64,000 nucleotides of DNA from Thysanoteuthis rhombus. Taxonomy: Eukaryota > Mollusca > Cephalopoda > Oegopsida > Thysanoteuthidae. Position 1 is the stretch's first letter; every line of letters starts with the position of its first letter. The translations under genes and the position numbers were made by a program. Positions 18,851 through 34,979 of the stretch are shown one piece after another. The stretch lies in contig OY735209.1 of NCBI GenBank assembly GCA_963457665.1, positions 7,922,814-7,986,813 on the forward strand, written 5' to 3'. A model generated the notes under the pieces. That model was not told where the DNA came from and did not search any database. It saw only the letters and a list, made by a program, of their open reading frames with translations.

Positions 18851-19142
18851 TTAAGCTTTCAGAAGCAGTGTTATTACGCTCAAAATGTAACTGAAAGTGG
18901 CAGAAATAACTTACAAGTGGAGTGATCAATATTATGTCCTCTTGGAAGAACAATTCTGGTTGCGGTGACACCGACACTGCCTTAGCAAATACTCTGGAGG
19001 TTTGAATGTCTTCAAGATTACGATGATTCTTTCTGCCTATTACGTGACGGTAAATAAAGACAAAATCAAAATTAATTTTGCATGTGTAGTTTTATTTTGC
19101 ATATCTGATGTGTACATTTTTTTCTATAGTCAATGTAAAATG

Positions 19143-19207
19143 AAGATGGAGTCAAATCAAGATCAGTTGTTTAGAAGTCACAATCCTAACCGTTACCCCA
19201 TCGACGT
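19143..19207 (-). pseudogene. Degenerate tRNA-Gly-like relic
   Basis: Shares GGTAACGGTTAGCATTGTGACTTC-type sequence with the intact tRNA-Gly gene nearby (here GGTTAGGATTGTGACTTC), but the acceptor and T stems are lost. Confidence 0.6.
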
Positions 19208-19357
19208 AAATGCTGTTAGTTCTTTGTCAACATTGGGACGATTATTTTTCTTAACAGTCCATGAATGGGATTCTACCTGGGGTCAGTAGTTCAAGGCAGA
19301 ACATTTTTCTATTGAGAATTGTAAATTAATGAAATAAAAGGACAGGATGCGCTTAAT

Positions 19358-19433
19358 TTTCGGGTTGAACCAACCACCCCAATATTAATAGTTCTGTACG
19401 TTACCGACTAAGCCAATAAGGCCCCTGAAAGAC
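19358..19433 (-). pseudogene. tRNA-like element with boxes A and B
   Basis: Box A TGGCTTAGTCGGTAACG and box B GGTTCAACCC on the minus strand at about the right spacing, but the arms do not fold cleanly and the isotype is unclear. Confidence 0.5.
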
Positions 19434-19615
19434 AAGCAGAAATAAAGTTATATCTCAAAATATTTTGCTATCTGTCAGCACCTACTGGACATTAATGATT
19501 AACAATCAAGTTTCACATCACATTGCTCGAAACGACCAATGAAACGTGAAAAGAAAACAGAGACAACGCTTGAACTGATTGCAACAAGACCAACTGATGG
19601 AGAAAAAAACAAACG

Positions 19616-19687
19616 TGCGTCGGCCGGGAGTCGAACCCGGATCGACTGCTTGGAAGGCAACCATGCTAACCGTTACACCACCGACGC
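19616..19687 (-). tRNA. tRNA-Gly(TCC)
   Basis: 72 bp. It has a complete seven-pair acceptor stem (GCGTCGG/CCGACGC), box A-like TGGTGTAACGGTTAGC, anticodon loop CTTCCAA, box B GGTTCGACTCC, and discriminator A. Close to the animal tRNA-Gly-UCC consensus. Likely functional. Confidence 0.9.
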
Positions 19688-19799
19688 TCTTACTGCAACC
19701 TTTCTATCGGCATTTAGCTGAGTATCGTTTCTCAAAGAGCACCAATAAAAGACTTTCTAAGCTTACTAATTTTATTGGAAGCATCAAAAAATGGTCGTC

Positions 19800-19822
19800 T
19801 CCCAAGTGGTCCCGCTTGGGAA
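19800..19822 (+). pseudogene. tRNA-Glu with internal deletion
   Basis: Only the first 12 and last 11 bases of tRNA-Glu remain (TCCCAAGTGGTC joined to CCGCTTGGGAA); about 49 bp between them are gone. It sits exactly where the full gene lies in the other two spacers. Confidence 0.8.
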
Positions 19823-20016
19823 AACAATTTTTGATGTTGATTTGAGTCAAGTCGATTCTCTCATCGTTCCCACTCTTACTCTCTATGAGTAGTTTTGTCT
19901 TGTCTGTGTGTTCAATAAGGTATGACCACCTTCTCGTTGGAAATTATTCCCAAGAAACACAACCTGTTAAAATACTTAAAAAATTGACCATTTTGACGTA
20001 AAGATGGAGATTACAT

Positions 20017-20088
20017 CCAACATGGGGTAAGAACCCACGACCCCAAGTTGAAGAGTCTCGTGCCCTACTGATGTATAAATGATAAGGC
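20017..20088 (-). pseudogene. tRNA-Lys(CTT)-derived relic
   Basis: On the minus strand CAGTAGGGCACGAGACTCTT followed by GGGGTCGTGGGTTC matches the animal tRNA-Lys-CUU anticodon and T arms. The D-arm side is degraded. Confidence 0.68.
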
Positions 20089-20099
20089 GTATGAAAAAG

Positions 20100-20660
20100 T
20101 TTTGCTACAAGAAATGCAGTTCATAAATAGGTGAGTTGATTGCAGAAAACAGGTTCAAACGCATCTTTAGGATATGTAGTTATCTCAGTAGTGCACTTGC
20201 CTTTGTCTCGTTGAGATGCATTGATAAAAATGGTAAGAATTCCGTATTTATTTCTGAAATAACAGCCCATAGAAATTCAAATATATCCATGGTATTTTCT
20301 ACAGGGATTTACAAGTAGGAAATATGGAACAAAACATGAGAAACTATTGATTCTTTCATCGAAGAGATTCAGTATTTCTTGGACTGTCATCCAGTACAGA
20401 AGCAAATATATCTGCTGATTCTCACACAGATATCAATTCAGATATCACAATGAATGTAAAGGATATGGAATTGTATAATGAAGCTTCCAATGCTGAGCTC
20501 CCGAATAAAATAACAAATAACATAAGCAGTTTGAATGTTCTCGCAAAATCTCCCAGAAAGACAATTTTAATAAGTCAGAGTCTGGAGCTATTTGATGTTT
20601 TTTTCGGGGAAAAAACATCCCCAGTCACAAAACTTCCCATTTATGGAATTCTTTAATTCT
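20100..20660 (+). other. Spacer block with exon-like segment, copy 1
   Basis: Conserved in all three spacers (mirror positions about 36.36-36.90 and 55.92-56.45 kb). It has an exon-like segment at 20146-20231 between TTGATTGCAG and GTAAGAATT, open in one frame (RFKRIFRICSYLSS...), and an acceptor-like TTTTCTACAG before 20306. It might belong with the 102-codon frame downstream as one decayed multi-exon gene. No family recognised. Confidence 0.3.
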
Positions 20661-20783
20661 AAATTGCACAATATATTCTATAAAAACCTATACATGATGA
20701 TATAATATCAGACTGTTCTGAATATAATAGGCGAATCTAGAAACCAACTCTTGATTATAACACATATTACTATCGTATGTTGC

Positions 20784-20902
<119 letters not shown>

Positions 20903-21008
20903 TGTGTATGTGTGTGTGGTTTAAATAATAGAACTGCGCTCTTTCCACTGACAGTCAACGTTTAATTCCAAAGTTACCTGTACATGGTTCAGAGCCTTAA
21001 ATCCATGG

Positions 21009-21317
21009 ATGAAAAAAGGAGAGCTGTATGTAAATTTCACATTAAGTATAAACAGTCACAATGTGTCTCAAACAGATCCCAATATTAACTTCTACGATGG
21101 AGGTACCATTTCTGATCTCACAATATGTCGTTGGTTTGGACACTCCATCAGTGGAGTTTTGAATTCTGAGAATCCAGCAGGTAGAGAAAGTTACACAAAC
21201 CAAAGCTGTACGTCAAGCAGAACCCACGCCAAACAGTTCGGGAAAATGACGCAGATATTTAATGTTGACAGTGTAACAACATCAGACCTTCTAATGCACA
21301 CTAATAATGTGGGTTAG
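21009..21317 (+). CDS. Conserved unknown reading frame, spacer copy 1 (102 aa)
   Basis: ATG at 21009, TAG at 21315-21317. Contains KKGELYVNFTLSINSHNVSQ and YDGGTISDLTICRWFGH, with several N-x-S/T sites. The frame continues upstream to an acceptor-like CCACTGACAG at 20945-20954, so it may be an exon from 20955. All three spacers keep it open, which chance would not favour for this length, but I recognise no family and see no promoter. It could be an exon fragment of a captured gene or part of a transposon. Confidence 0.4.
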   Translation: MKKGELYVNFTLSINSHNVSQTDPNINFYDGGTISDLTICRWFGHSISGVLNSENPAGRESYTNQSCTSSRTHAKQFGKMTQIFNVDSVTTSDLLMHTNNVG

Positions 21318-21529
21318 CTTGATAGGTCGGTTCCACTGATGTAAAGTCAACTGATGTAAAACAACCATTAAAGAAAAACTTTTGGGTGGTTATTGTGTCG
21401 GATAATGGTTTTGATCCTGTGTCATGGGTTCATTAGAATGTTGTTGGTGAGGTACAAATGGACAATGATCAGTGCAACCCATTTCCAGCTTGCCAGGCCT
21501 TTCGAAGCTTCGTTGTACTGGCAGCGCCT

Positions 21530-21605
21530 TATATTCCCCGTCTAGGAACTGTCCAGTCTCGACGTTGCTTAACTTCGGTAATCCTACGAGATCCGATGTA
21601 TGTGA
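21530..21605 (-). repeat. 5S rRNA-like relic, spacer copy 1
   Basis: The minus strand reads GGATCTCGTAGGATTACCGAAG then TTAAGCAACGTCGAGACTGG. This resembles 5S rRNA from the GATCTCG box onward but decays after it. Its flank differs from the tailed 5S elements in introns 1. Confidence 0.55.
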
Positions 21606-21849
21606 CGTGATTTCCCCCTAGCCACTTAGTAATGGGGAAAGGCTCCTCAGTCTTTCATATTGATGCTCAGCGTAGAGGCATTGAGTACCATTTTTAAATG
21701 CTTTGTCATAACTTGGTGATGTATTGAACTACAGCCAGGTGAGCAATTAGGGTGCTCTCCACCACTAGGCCACGGTGATTGATCATGATATTTTAGCTAA
21801 ATAATCTCATTTGGCAAATATAAAGTCACAAAGTAAACTATAGAGAATG

Positions 21850-22115
21850 ACAACACCTCAAACGGATAGCATAATGGTTAGCACGCCTGACTCACTCACA
21901 GAAGACATACAGTTCAATTCCAGCAAAGAATGTTGAAATATCATATTTATTTGGATAAATTCTCTTGTGCACTTAGCTATTAATAGGCTCTACTCTAGAT
22001 TGCATGATTAGGATGGAGGTGCCCCTTTGGTGGACTTGCATCTTGTCCAGCGGGTGCTCATGATAACTTGAAAGGATAAAGTCCTGATCTCGACCAGATT
22101 TAAAATTTGCAGTTG
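21850..22115 (+). mobile_element. tRNA-Val-derived SINE, spacer copy 1
   Basis: Head GGATAGCATAATGGTTAGCACGCCTGACTCACTCAC with box B GTTCAATTCC. The body includes GGATGGAGGTGCCCCTTTGG, GGACTTGCATCTTGTCCAG and TCCTGATCTCGACCAGA. Confidence 0.72.
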
Positions 22116-22614
22116 ACACATGCCAAAAACTCAAATGCGATTTTGTCACCAGCCATAAATACCCCGATGGGAATTGTCTCCAAAGAAAAGGACGCCTTAC
22201 CTACACATATGATTATTTAATCTTGACTACTACTGCCCAAAAATGTCAAAAATTGCAACATATTTATCATCTATAACACGTTTTACGGAGCGTATTACAG
22301 AAAGCAAATTACTTTTCTGAAATGAATCAATAAAGCATAATTAAAAGTAAACTCATTTTACAAAAGATTTGTGAATTGCATCGAGCCATCCTGCAATAAG
22401 CACCAAAGGAAGTACTTTTTGCATGAAGATAATAATTGTTTTTTTATTACAAATATATTTGTGACGACCAATAAACTTCCTTGCCACCATTCAATCCAAG
22501 AGAATCTCAATCTATTTTTTGAGAAGCTCTGGTCTATATCATCAAGACAATCATCCCAAGTAATCTACATATTCATCGGTAGGGGAGAGGAATTTGAGGA
22601 AAAATGAGAGTGTT
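22116..22614. other. Spacer B/C, part next to gene C
   Basis: Conserved inverted at 34.48-34.98 and 54.0-54.49 kb. No gene seen. Confidence 0.5.
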
Positions 22615-22734
22615 TGAGATTGCTGATGTAGTTTTTATTTGCTAAATTAAATACAAGGAAACATTCAGTTTTCAATAGTTGAAATTAAATGAAGTGTCCC
22701 TGGGTAAGTCTTATGGTACATCGTTCTTAAAGGC
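22615..22734 (-). terminator. 3'-UTR exon and polyadenylation signal of gene C
   Basis: Exon 6 ends at 22836, and the terminal exon starts at 22734 after TATATTTCAG on the minus strand. AATAAA lies at 22639-22634. It is the GCCTTTAAGAACGATG type, as in D and F. Confidence 0.75.
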
Positions 22735-22848
22735 CTGAAATATAAAAGAAAAAGATATTACATAATTGTCTATGACGTTACATTGTACGTTCATGTGCTT
22801 TTTAAAATTAGAAATACGGTTTCAATACACATACCTTCCACACAGTCA

Positions 22849-25800
22849 TTATGCATATAGCATTTTAATTCTCTTTATGTCACTTGGTCCAAGAGTTTTT
22901 TGTCCAGTGTACCAAGGTACCATAATTGAGCCGCGCTTATTCTCGTGGCCCAATCCCAACGCATGGCCAGCTTCGTGCAGGGCTACGGAAACGAGGTCTA
23001 CACCACGACCTTGTTTATATTTGTAGGTTTCTCCATCGTCAAAATGGATGTCACCACCAAAAGGATGTCGGGTAGGGAAGTAGGCGTGGGCTAACACTCC
23101 CCCTGAAATAGAGAGGCCAAAATCCATCAGTCTTTACAAAGAGTAATATTCCTTTTATAACATACGAATCATGAATTCATTTTTCATGTGTGAACTATAT
23201 AAACGTCTATTATTGGTACTTACTAAAACAGTCAACAATTACACATATAGATTTATAGAAACATACGATTACATATGAATATCAACAAGTGACAAATCAT
23301 ACAAATAAGAAAAGGGGGTACTTTTCCCCTATCATTACAACACCCAGTGGTGTACCGTTTTGACAAATTTGTTGTTGAGCAAATTAAAAAGTAAGGCATA
23401 CCGGTTAGAAAATAGGACAAGAAAATTGTTTACTTTTCAATTGTTTCTTGAAATAGTATTATCTCTGACAATAATCTTGCTAAAGTAATAAAAAACAAAA
23501 CAATTGTGCCGTTAGGGTATGTATTTCATTAAATACTGCTATTAAAACAAATGCCGTTATAACAAGCGCTTAATGTTTATGAAAAACGACAAATAAAAAA
23601 AGACAGCAAGCAAGCAATGAAAAATACCAAGAAACTCTTGTCAACTTACCTGGTCCATCCATGGCATAGGGACAGGGTCGATGTTTTCTGTTTACAAATT
23701 TAACCTCCATAATGGGCTTACCCGATCCGATTCGCTTAAATTTCAGTTTTGACGGACCTTCCCATTGACTAATTGCATCGACAAACGCTTTCCTGCAACG
23801 GGCAAATATTTCATTGAAGAAAGGGAAACAAAACAGACACTTTCTACGTGCTTTTACAATTAATAGAGTATTGTGTGAAAAGAAAAAGACAAAGTATAAA
23901 TCGTTACCTGGTGTCATCTCTACTCATATCTGTAGTGAATGTTTGGATCTTATAAGTGATTTCTGTAACATTCCATCTGGCTACATTTGGTTTGAGAAAG
24001 ATAAAGAGAAATGAAAAAGAACGTCAAACATATTGCAGGAATCAAGATAATTCTGTAGTTTTAGGCTTCATTTGAGTGTCTATGTATTTTTGCTTTTATC
24101 TATCTATACACACATGCATAAAGTGTGTATGCTCTTAGATACCAAAAATAAAAATTTTAACACATATACAGTAGAGCCACACTAGTCTATATGTTTTCTT
24201 ATAAAAAATTTGTTATTATAACAGATGGATTTTAGAGGATGTGTGTTGATAATGACAAACCAAAATGTAAAGAGAAAAATGATTTTCATCACCCTTTCAC
24301 TGTGTAATTCCCTTTGTTGGTTTTGGTATCATTATTTTAAGGATTACAAAAAGCTTCCAGACGCAAGTATCATCGAATAGTGCCGTTGGAGTGAGTGCTG
24401 TTTCTACGAGAGTTTACCCTTGTAAGGCATTATACAAACAATTCTTCCAACAGAGTGACCTTGTATGAATAGATAAGTGAGGTTGATGCCACTTGTGTTC
24501 CAAAGTACAATGCATATATTTTAAAGTTATTTTAAACATTTGCATTTGGGATTTTTCATAAGAGAGTTAAAAATTGTTTACTAAATCGAATTTCCAATCA
24601 ATGATTTATATGAGAAAACGACGTGGTTTTGGCTGTTTAGCCAATATTAGAAATTTAAAGACTATATTTGGGCGGTTTCAATTGCAGTGTTTGTTCCAAA
24701 TGTACGTCTTTTGGAGGAGCCAGACTTTGTGTTATATGGAACAGTCTGCCATAATTGATATGGGAGGAATATTCTGTCCGTCGAATGAAATTACAGCTTC
24801 AAACAATTTCGGTTATTCAATTCAGTGCTGTTGTTGATTTAGTTATTTTACACTGGAATTTAGATACTTCTTTAGAGCGGGAGTCAAGGGAGATAATTTA
24901 TGGAAACTGTGAGTAAAGATCTTTCTTTTATTACAATTAGATTTTTCAAGAACCACTTCAACAAAAAAGACTTCAAATTTAACTCATTGCTGCTTTGTGT
25001 ACTTATTAATCCGGTACATGTGAACTTGGGGCAATGACCATTTGTAATCGCAGTGCATACACACAGGCAAACTTATTTAATAGTAGTTAGATATTTGATG
25101 AGATTCCTGTCGGGTAGCGCTTTGGGAAATTGTCTGGAATGATGATCCTTGTCTTTGTGGGGGGGGGGGAGAAACCATGTTTTCTAATTTTTTATATGTT
25201 ACTGAAAGTCTCTGTCTATTCGTTTAAACCTTCAAATGAGCCAAACTGTTGCATTGTTGCTGTACACAGTGAGATGGGATACCTTTAAAAAAACTCCTCC
25301 TCCCCGGACCAACCCGATTGCGGAGACTTTCTTCGCTCAACTGATCCCTAAGCTTTCTAGACCAGACAGCCCTTTGTTCCCTCACAATTTTAGCACTTCA
25401 TCACTGAGGTTACCTTTTAATTATATCTTTCATTTTTGAAGATTTAAATCTGAAAACGTCACTGACCATTCGCCGGTGCGTCTACTTGTAGATCTTTGAC
25501 TCCACAACGAGGCCGTAGCATATGTTGTCGGGTATCTTCGTCTGCTTCTCCGGTCACTCGTAGATCAGCAAACCTCTGAAATAACCTGACAAAAGAAAAC
25601 AATAATGGTGACTATTATGATTTCAATATCGAACCAATCTGAATAAATGTAGAAAGATTCGTTGTCAAGCTGTCTTTGTGAATAAATCAGCTCCATCTAT
25701 AAATTAACATCAATAAATAAAATAACAAAGAAGAATTATCGTAAGAGGAAACGTTTTAATTTCTGAATGACTTACTTAAGAGCGTCTGTTCTGCGTTGAG

Positions 25801-26431
25801 TGTAATCAACTGAGCGTTCGTTCACCTCATTCATGTAGCCGTATGAACGCAGGTATTGCTGTAAAAGTACAATTCGATAGGAAAGTCAATGATTACAAAT
25901 AAAGAAGTGAAAGGTTAATACTTGACATAACCATATTGGAATAAAACATGGCCAATTAGAAGCACGTTGTCAGGTGTCTTCTACTAAACAAAACCAATTT
26001 AAGTAGTTTAAAGAAAAAAACAATCAGATTACTTAAGATCCATCATCAAACGAAGCCTGAAGGTAAACTTGATTAGAATTTGAATTTTGTAAATGTATTT
26101 TCATGAATAAATATTTTATTATAAGTTCGTGTTTGCTAAAGCAATATGTTTTAGAGATCCATTCAAATTATTTAGTTCGTGCAGAAATCCCCAGCTCTCT
26201 TTCCTTTAAAAACATAAGCTTTCTGCAGTGCATGTTATCCTTTTTCAACTTGATCAAGACAACAGCATAAGCAAAAAATATGGTTGATGAAGTCTATGGA
26301 GATGTTTCAGTTGGGAGCAGTATGTGTCGTGAATAGTTAAACTTGAAGAAAGCTGGTTTGGATAGGTATGAAATGTATAACACTTTTTCTCTGTATTCAT
26401 TTGCAAGTTTGGTTGAATGTGTTGTGCGAGT

Positions 26432-26463
<32 letters not shown>

Positions 26464-26840
26464 CGGACACAGAGAGAGAGACGGAGAGAGAGAGACAGAG
26501 GGATAGAGAGAGACTTGAGCTGTATTCCTTTAGAAACTCATTCATATTATTTGGTGCGTGTAAGAATTGGTTGTGCCTTTTTCTTTGAAAACATTATGCA
26601 GTTGCAAGTGAGAACCCTTCCTCACGTGACCATTTCACCAGACCTTGAGCCATTGAAGTATCATTTATCTTGATCAATCTAGCATTTCTTGTCTTGTCAG
26701 AAAATCCAAAGACGTCTTCGATGTTCAAACTTTTATTGGCAACATTATTGATTTGAAAACAGAGTTGCTCTATTCGGGATTTCAATAATTTCGGAACGAA
26801 AGCTTTAGGTCAAAGAAAGTTAACAAAAAATATTTTGATG

Positions 26841-26909
<69 letters not shown>

Positions 26910-26932
26910 ACTGCATGGTGAATATTCCAGAA

Positions 26933-26973
<41 letters not shown>

Positions 26974-27289
26974 ATGGGAGTATCTGAATTATGTACAATA
27001 TCATACATTGGGCAACACCAGAGGAGTATTGATCGTATTACACTTCCGGTGTCTCACAAGATTCCAATACTAATAATTTCTCTAAGTTAAGAATCCTAAA
27101 CGAGGGTAAATTAGTTATGCTTTTTAAATACAGAAAGTAAAGTTTACTCACGTCAACATCTAAACCATCCGAAATCGGTTGCTGCGATTCCGGTGTTATA
27201 TCCCGTACAAAACTTGCAGGAGTTGGTTCTTGGAAGAGCCCACTTGCTGCCACTACTGACAACGCAAGAGCCAAAAACAAAGACCACAT
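22849..27289 (-). CDS. MMP gene C: minimal matrilysin-like secreted metalloproteinase
   Basis: Exons in transcript order: 27289-27152, 25858-25776, 25585-25467, 23980-23908, 23792-23650, 23102-22849. Product 269 residues: signal peptide, cysteine switch [18 protein letters not shown], Met-turn SIMVPWY. All splice sites are canonical and the frame is open. C is a mosaic. Exon 2 is of the [13 protein letters not shown] type (as in B, F, G), but exon 3 reads ADLRVTG and KDLQVDAPANG as in D. Exons 5 and 6 match B ([17 protein letters not shown]), while the 3'-UTR exon is of the D/F type. In the signal and propeptide it has ALAL for ALTL and SFVRDI for SIVQDI. It is head-to-head with D and tail-to-tail with B. 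It should be a secreted zymogen protease like its paralogs. Confidence 0.92.
26430..26514. repeat. (GA)n-rich microsatellite
   Basis: GAGA-rich tract with GACA and GACGGA interruptions in intron 1 of gene C; mirror of 50321-50413. Confidence 0.92.
26846..26972. repeat. (TA)n and (GATA)n microsatellites
   Basis: TA run to 26905, then GATA run 26935-26972, in intron 1 of gene C. Confidence 0.95.
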
Positions 27290-27375
27290 TCTCACACTCA
27301 GCAAGTATCGTCTTTTTTCCTGATGTGAACAGAGATTTCTCTGACGGGATTATGACATGCCTCAGATTTGGCTTC

Positions 27376-27500
27376 TATTTATACAGTGTCAAACATTATA
27401 TTCCTGCGACAGATGGCATTTCAACGCTTTCTCCCTTGATGTATATCACAATTGTTCATTAAAGGAAAAACAATCATCAAAAGAAATTGCATCAAAGCTG
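27376..27500 (-). promoter_or_regulatory. Core promoter of MMP gene C
   Basis: TATAAATA on the minus strand at 27383-27376, about 87 bp before the ATG. The conserved upstream block follows, with one change (CGACAGATGG for CGACAGGTGG). Confidence 0.72.
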
Positions 27501-30140
27501 ATTAAAGCCTCAAACTGATAACAGTTTCCGATTATCTTTTCTAAATGCTTCTGTTTTATCTCTACAGAATCTTTAAATTTCAATGCAACTCCACTAAAAA
27601 TTCATTATGGCCTTAATGGAAAATATTGATTCAATTTTTGTCTTTTTTACACTCTTTGACCTTTTTGATCCATAATATATTCTATTATTTCATAACTAGC
27701 TGAAAACCTGTTCTAAACCTTGGTTTTTAGCTTCAGAAGTCCTAAATGATCATCATCACCACTAACGCTTGCGTCATATTTAATATGAATATTAGGGGAG
27801 GGGGAGATTTTACAAACATTATGTGATAAATAGATAGATATATTGAAATTACATCAATATTTTCAGTCTGGGAGCCAATGCAGACCCCATGAAATAATTA
27901 GGGGGAAATTAGATAAAAACTGGTTTAATACATGTCTTCAAGTCCCATTAGTGTGCAAAGGAAATTTTATTATGTATGGAAAAACAATTTCTTCCGAGAA
28001 CTACCACCAACAATAAGTTTGTTTTGAGGGTGGTTCAATTTGTAATAGAAGTTTATGCTAAACTGGTCCCTCAGCTTATTTACAGTCGCATTAACGTCTG
28101 TTTTTTTAGAAGATTCTAACTTTTTCAGTGATCACTGGCAAACAAAAGACAATAGAGGTAGCTTATTAATTGGTCGTACACATCTTTCTTCGATCTATTT
28201 AGTTATATATCGAGGTAAAAATGAATCTAGAGGGATATGAATTTTATAGGACAATGTTGTAATTCGAATACTCTCTTAAAGTAATCAAAATCCTCCTTTC
28301 AATTGAAAATGAATGAATATATCTACCTTTAGTAACAGTTCACCTGAAGCTTTTGTGTTAGTACATTTACACAATAATTCGAAAGGTTATCGCCAGATAT
28401 TTTCAACTAAAATTCTTCTATTCATTTTGTATCAAACTTCAAACAACTAAAAACCTTAAATATGTATTTGTTGGCCTTGAGCTTGAGTGTCATGATATTG
28501 CACAAATTCGGTTCGGGTCATTATCCCGTATTTGGGAAAATCAAATGTAGAGATTATTTCCTTCCATATATTGAATGGAGTTAACTGTTGATGGTTCAAT
28601 ATTTATTGAGATGTCAGAAAATTAGAAGATTTTTCCCGTATTTTTCTCACTAAGTATTCTTTTCATAAATGGTAGAAATCACATCATTATTGTCAGATGA
28701 GGATGAATCTAGACACTACAAAAACTAACCGGTTAAAAACATGCCTTTATGTCCCATAAGTACACACATAATATTTCATTAGGATATGTTGAGCTGTCCC
28801 AGGTACACAATCACGTACAGACGGACTGACATTTTGTGAATTCATTTTCAACTTTTATAAAATTATGTTTGCCATATTCAGCAAAAAAAAAAAAACATAA
28901 CAAATAATATCCTCCATTTTGCATCAAAAAATTGAAAAGTACATTTTTAACACCACCAATTAGCACGTTTTGAAGGAAGTATCTATGTTTACAACCGAGT
29001 GTTGATAGACAGGGTAATTTTTGCTCACATTACAAACGTACAGAAGGACAAAAGGGACATAATCCAGAATGCAGTGACCATAACGTATTTGATAAAATAA
29101 GATAAACAAGATTGAATTTCACCCACGGATGCATTGTTTAAAAGAATGCGTTTTCGAGTACATCAACGGAGTGCAACCCTCATTTGTTGAAATACTGGTT
29201 CACTTTACGTAACATTATTCGTGGAGGAGAAAAACAACGGAATAAATAGGAAAATGTATGAGAAATAAATCTGCAAAATATTTTTTCGTTTTTGATTATT
29301 CCGCCTTGTTACGATATTCTAAAATGAGTTTCAGTCGAAATGCGATCTATAAGGAATAAAAGGAATACATTTTAAAATTTTGGAATAATCGAATCATTCG
29401 ATAAAAATCCTTTACTGAACTTTTTTTCTTTCAGATCAAAAACCAAAACTATAATCATCCAAAGGAAACAAACAAAAAAATAAAATATTTTTCTGAATTT
29501 CCCTTTTTTTTTTATTTCGAAAGTAAGAGTTCCATTCAAGCAGTTCCTGGAAAATTTTGTGAAAAGATATACATATTCGATATTTTGACGGATTTATCAG
29601 TAAAAATTGTTTAAAATAAATGAGAGATTGAAAATATGAATGAAATAAATCATTAAATTGATAAAGGGTTGGGTAGGAATCATATTAAAAAAAATAATCA
29701 GAGATGGAAAATCCTCCTTTACAAATTCATCTTTGAATGAAAGAGTACCAACATTTTTATTTAAATCGAATATTGTGCTGGTTTTTGCAAGATTTTCAAA
29801 CATTCACAAGTGTTGATTTTACGCTGAAAATGTTCTCCTTCTGGTTCATATCTATATTTTGATTAACTATTTTAAAATCCATGGGCCGGAATTAAGTCTG
29901 CAGCAGGGTGTAGCCAAAAATGTTCACGAGAGTGGGTTTCCAGCTAATAACAAAAATAATGAGAAAACTATTCTGGATCAAATATGGGAGTCAAAAAAGC
30001 AAAGAAGTGAATCAATATTTTCCATAAAGGACAAAATTTAGAATAAAGTGCCAGTGGAGTTGCTTTAAATTTAATGATTCTGTAGATATAAAACGGAAGC
30101 ATTAACAAAAGATAATCCTAATCAGATTAATGGTTCAATT
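27500..30140. other. Divergent intergenic region C/D
   Basis: Non-coding; the reverse complement of the E/F intergenic region (46.45-49.27 kb). Contains the same GTGTACTTATGGGACAT-type segment and no recognisable gene. Confidence 0.6.
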
Positions 30141-30264
30141 AGTTTTGATGCAGTTTCTTTTGATGTTTGGTTTTCCCTTAATGAACAATTGTGATATACA
30201 TCAAGGGAGAAAGCGTTGAAATACCACCTGTTGCAGGAATATAATGTTTGACACTGTATAAATA
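30140..30264 (+). promoter_or_regulatory. Core promoter of MMP gene D
   Basis: TATAAATA at 30257-30264, 87 bp before the ATG at 30351, with the shared upstream block (TTCCCTTAATGAACAATTG ... CATCAAGGGAGAAAGCG). Confidence 0.72.
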
Positions 30265-30350
30265 GAAGCCAAATCTGAGGCATGTCATAATCCCGTCAGA
30301 GAACTCTCTATTCACATCAGAAAAAAAGACGATACTTGCTGAGTGTGAGA

Positions 30351-34239
<3,889 letters not shown>

Positions 34240-34353
34240 TAACTTTTTGGAAGGTATGTGTATTGAAACCATATTTCTAATTTTAAAAAGCACATGAACG
34301 TACAATGTAACCTCATAGACAATTATGTAATATCTTTTTCTTTTATTTTTCAG

Positions 34354-34475
34354 GCCTTTAAGAACGATGTACCATAAGACTTACCCAGGGACACTTCATT
34401 TAATTTCAACTATTGAAAACTGAATGTTTCTTTGTATTTGATTTAGCAAATAAAAACTACATCAGCAATCTCAAA
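34354..34475 (+). terminator. 3'-UTR exon and polyadenylation signal of gene D
   Basis: Exon 6 donor after 34253; acceptor TTTTTCAG ending at 34353; AATAAA at 34449-34454. Confidence 0.75.
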
Positions 34476-34979
34476 CACTCTCATTTTTTCTCAAATTCCC
34501 CTCCCCTACCGATGAACATGTTGATAACTTAAGATGATCGTCTTGATGATATAGACCAGAGCTTCTCAAAAAATAGATTGAGATCCCCTTGGATTGAATG
34601 GTGGCAAGGAAGTTTATTGGTCGTCACAAATATATTTGTAATAAAAAAAAACAATAGTTATCTTCATGTAAAAAGTACTTCCTTTGGTGCTTATTGCAGG
34701 ATGGCTCAATGCAATTCACAAATCTTTTGTAAAATGATTTTACTTTTAGTTATGCTTTATTGATTCATTTCAGAAAAGTAATTTCTTTTCTATAATACGC
34801 TCCGTAAAACGTGTTATAGATGATAAATATGTTGCAATTTTTGACATTTTTGGTGCAGTAGTAGTTAAGATTAGATAAACATCTGTGTAGGTAAATCGTC
34901 TTTTTCTTTGGAGACAATTCCCATCGGGGTATCTACGGCTGGTGACAAAATCCCGTTTTAGTTTTTGGCATGTGTCAAC

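Noticed and set aside
29597..29803. 68-codon frame repeated at 46792-46998
   Set aside because: The two are mirror copies in the divergent promoter regions and low in complexity (Phe/Ile/Asn-rich). Two copies from a recent duplication are not evidence of coding.
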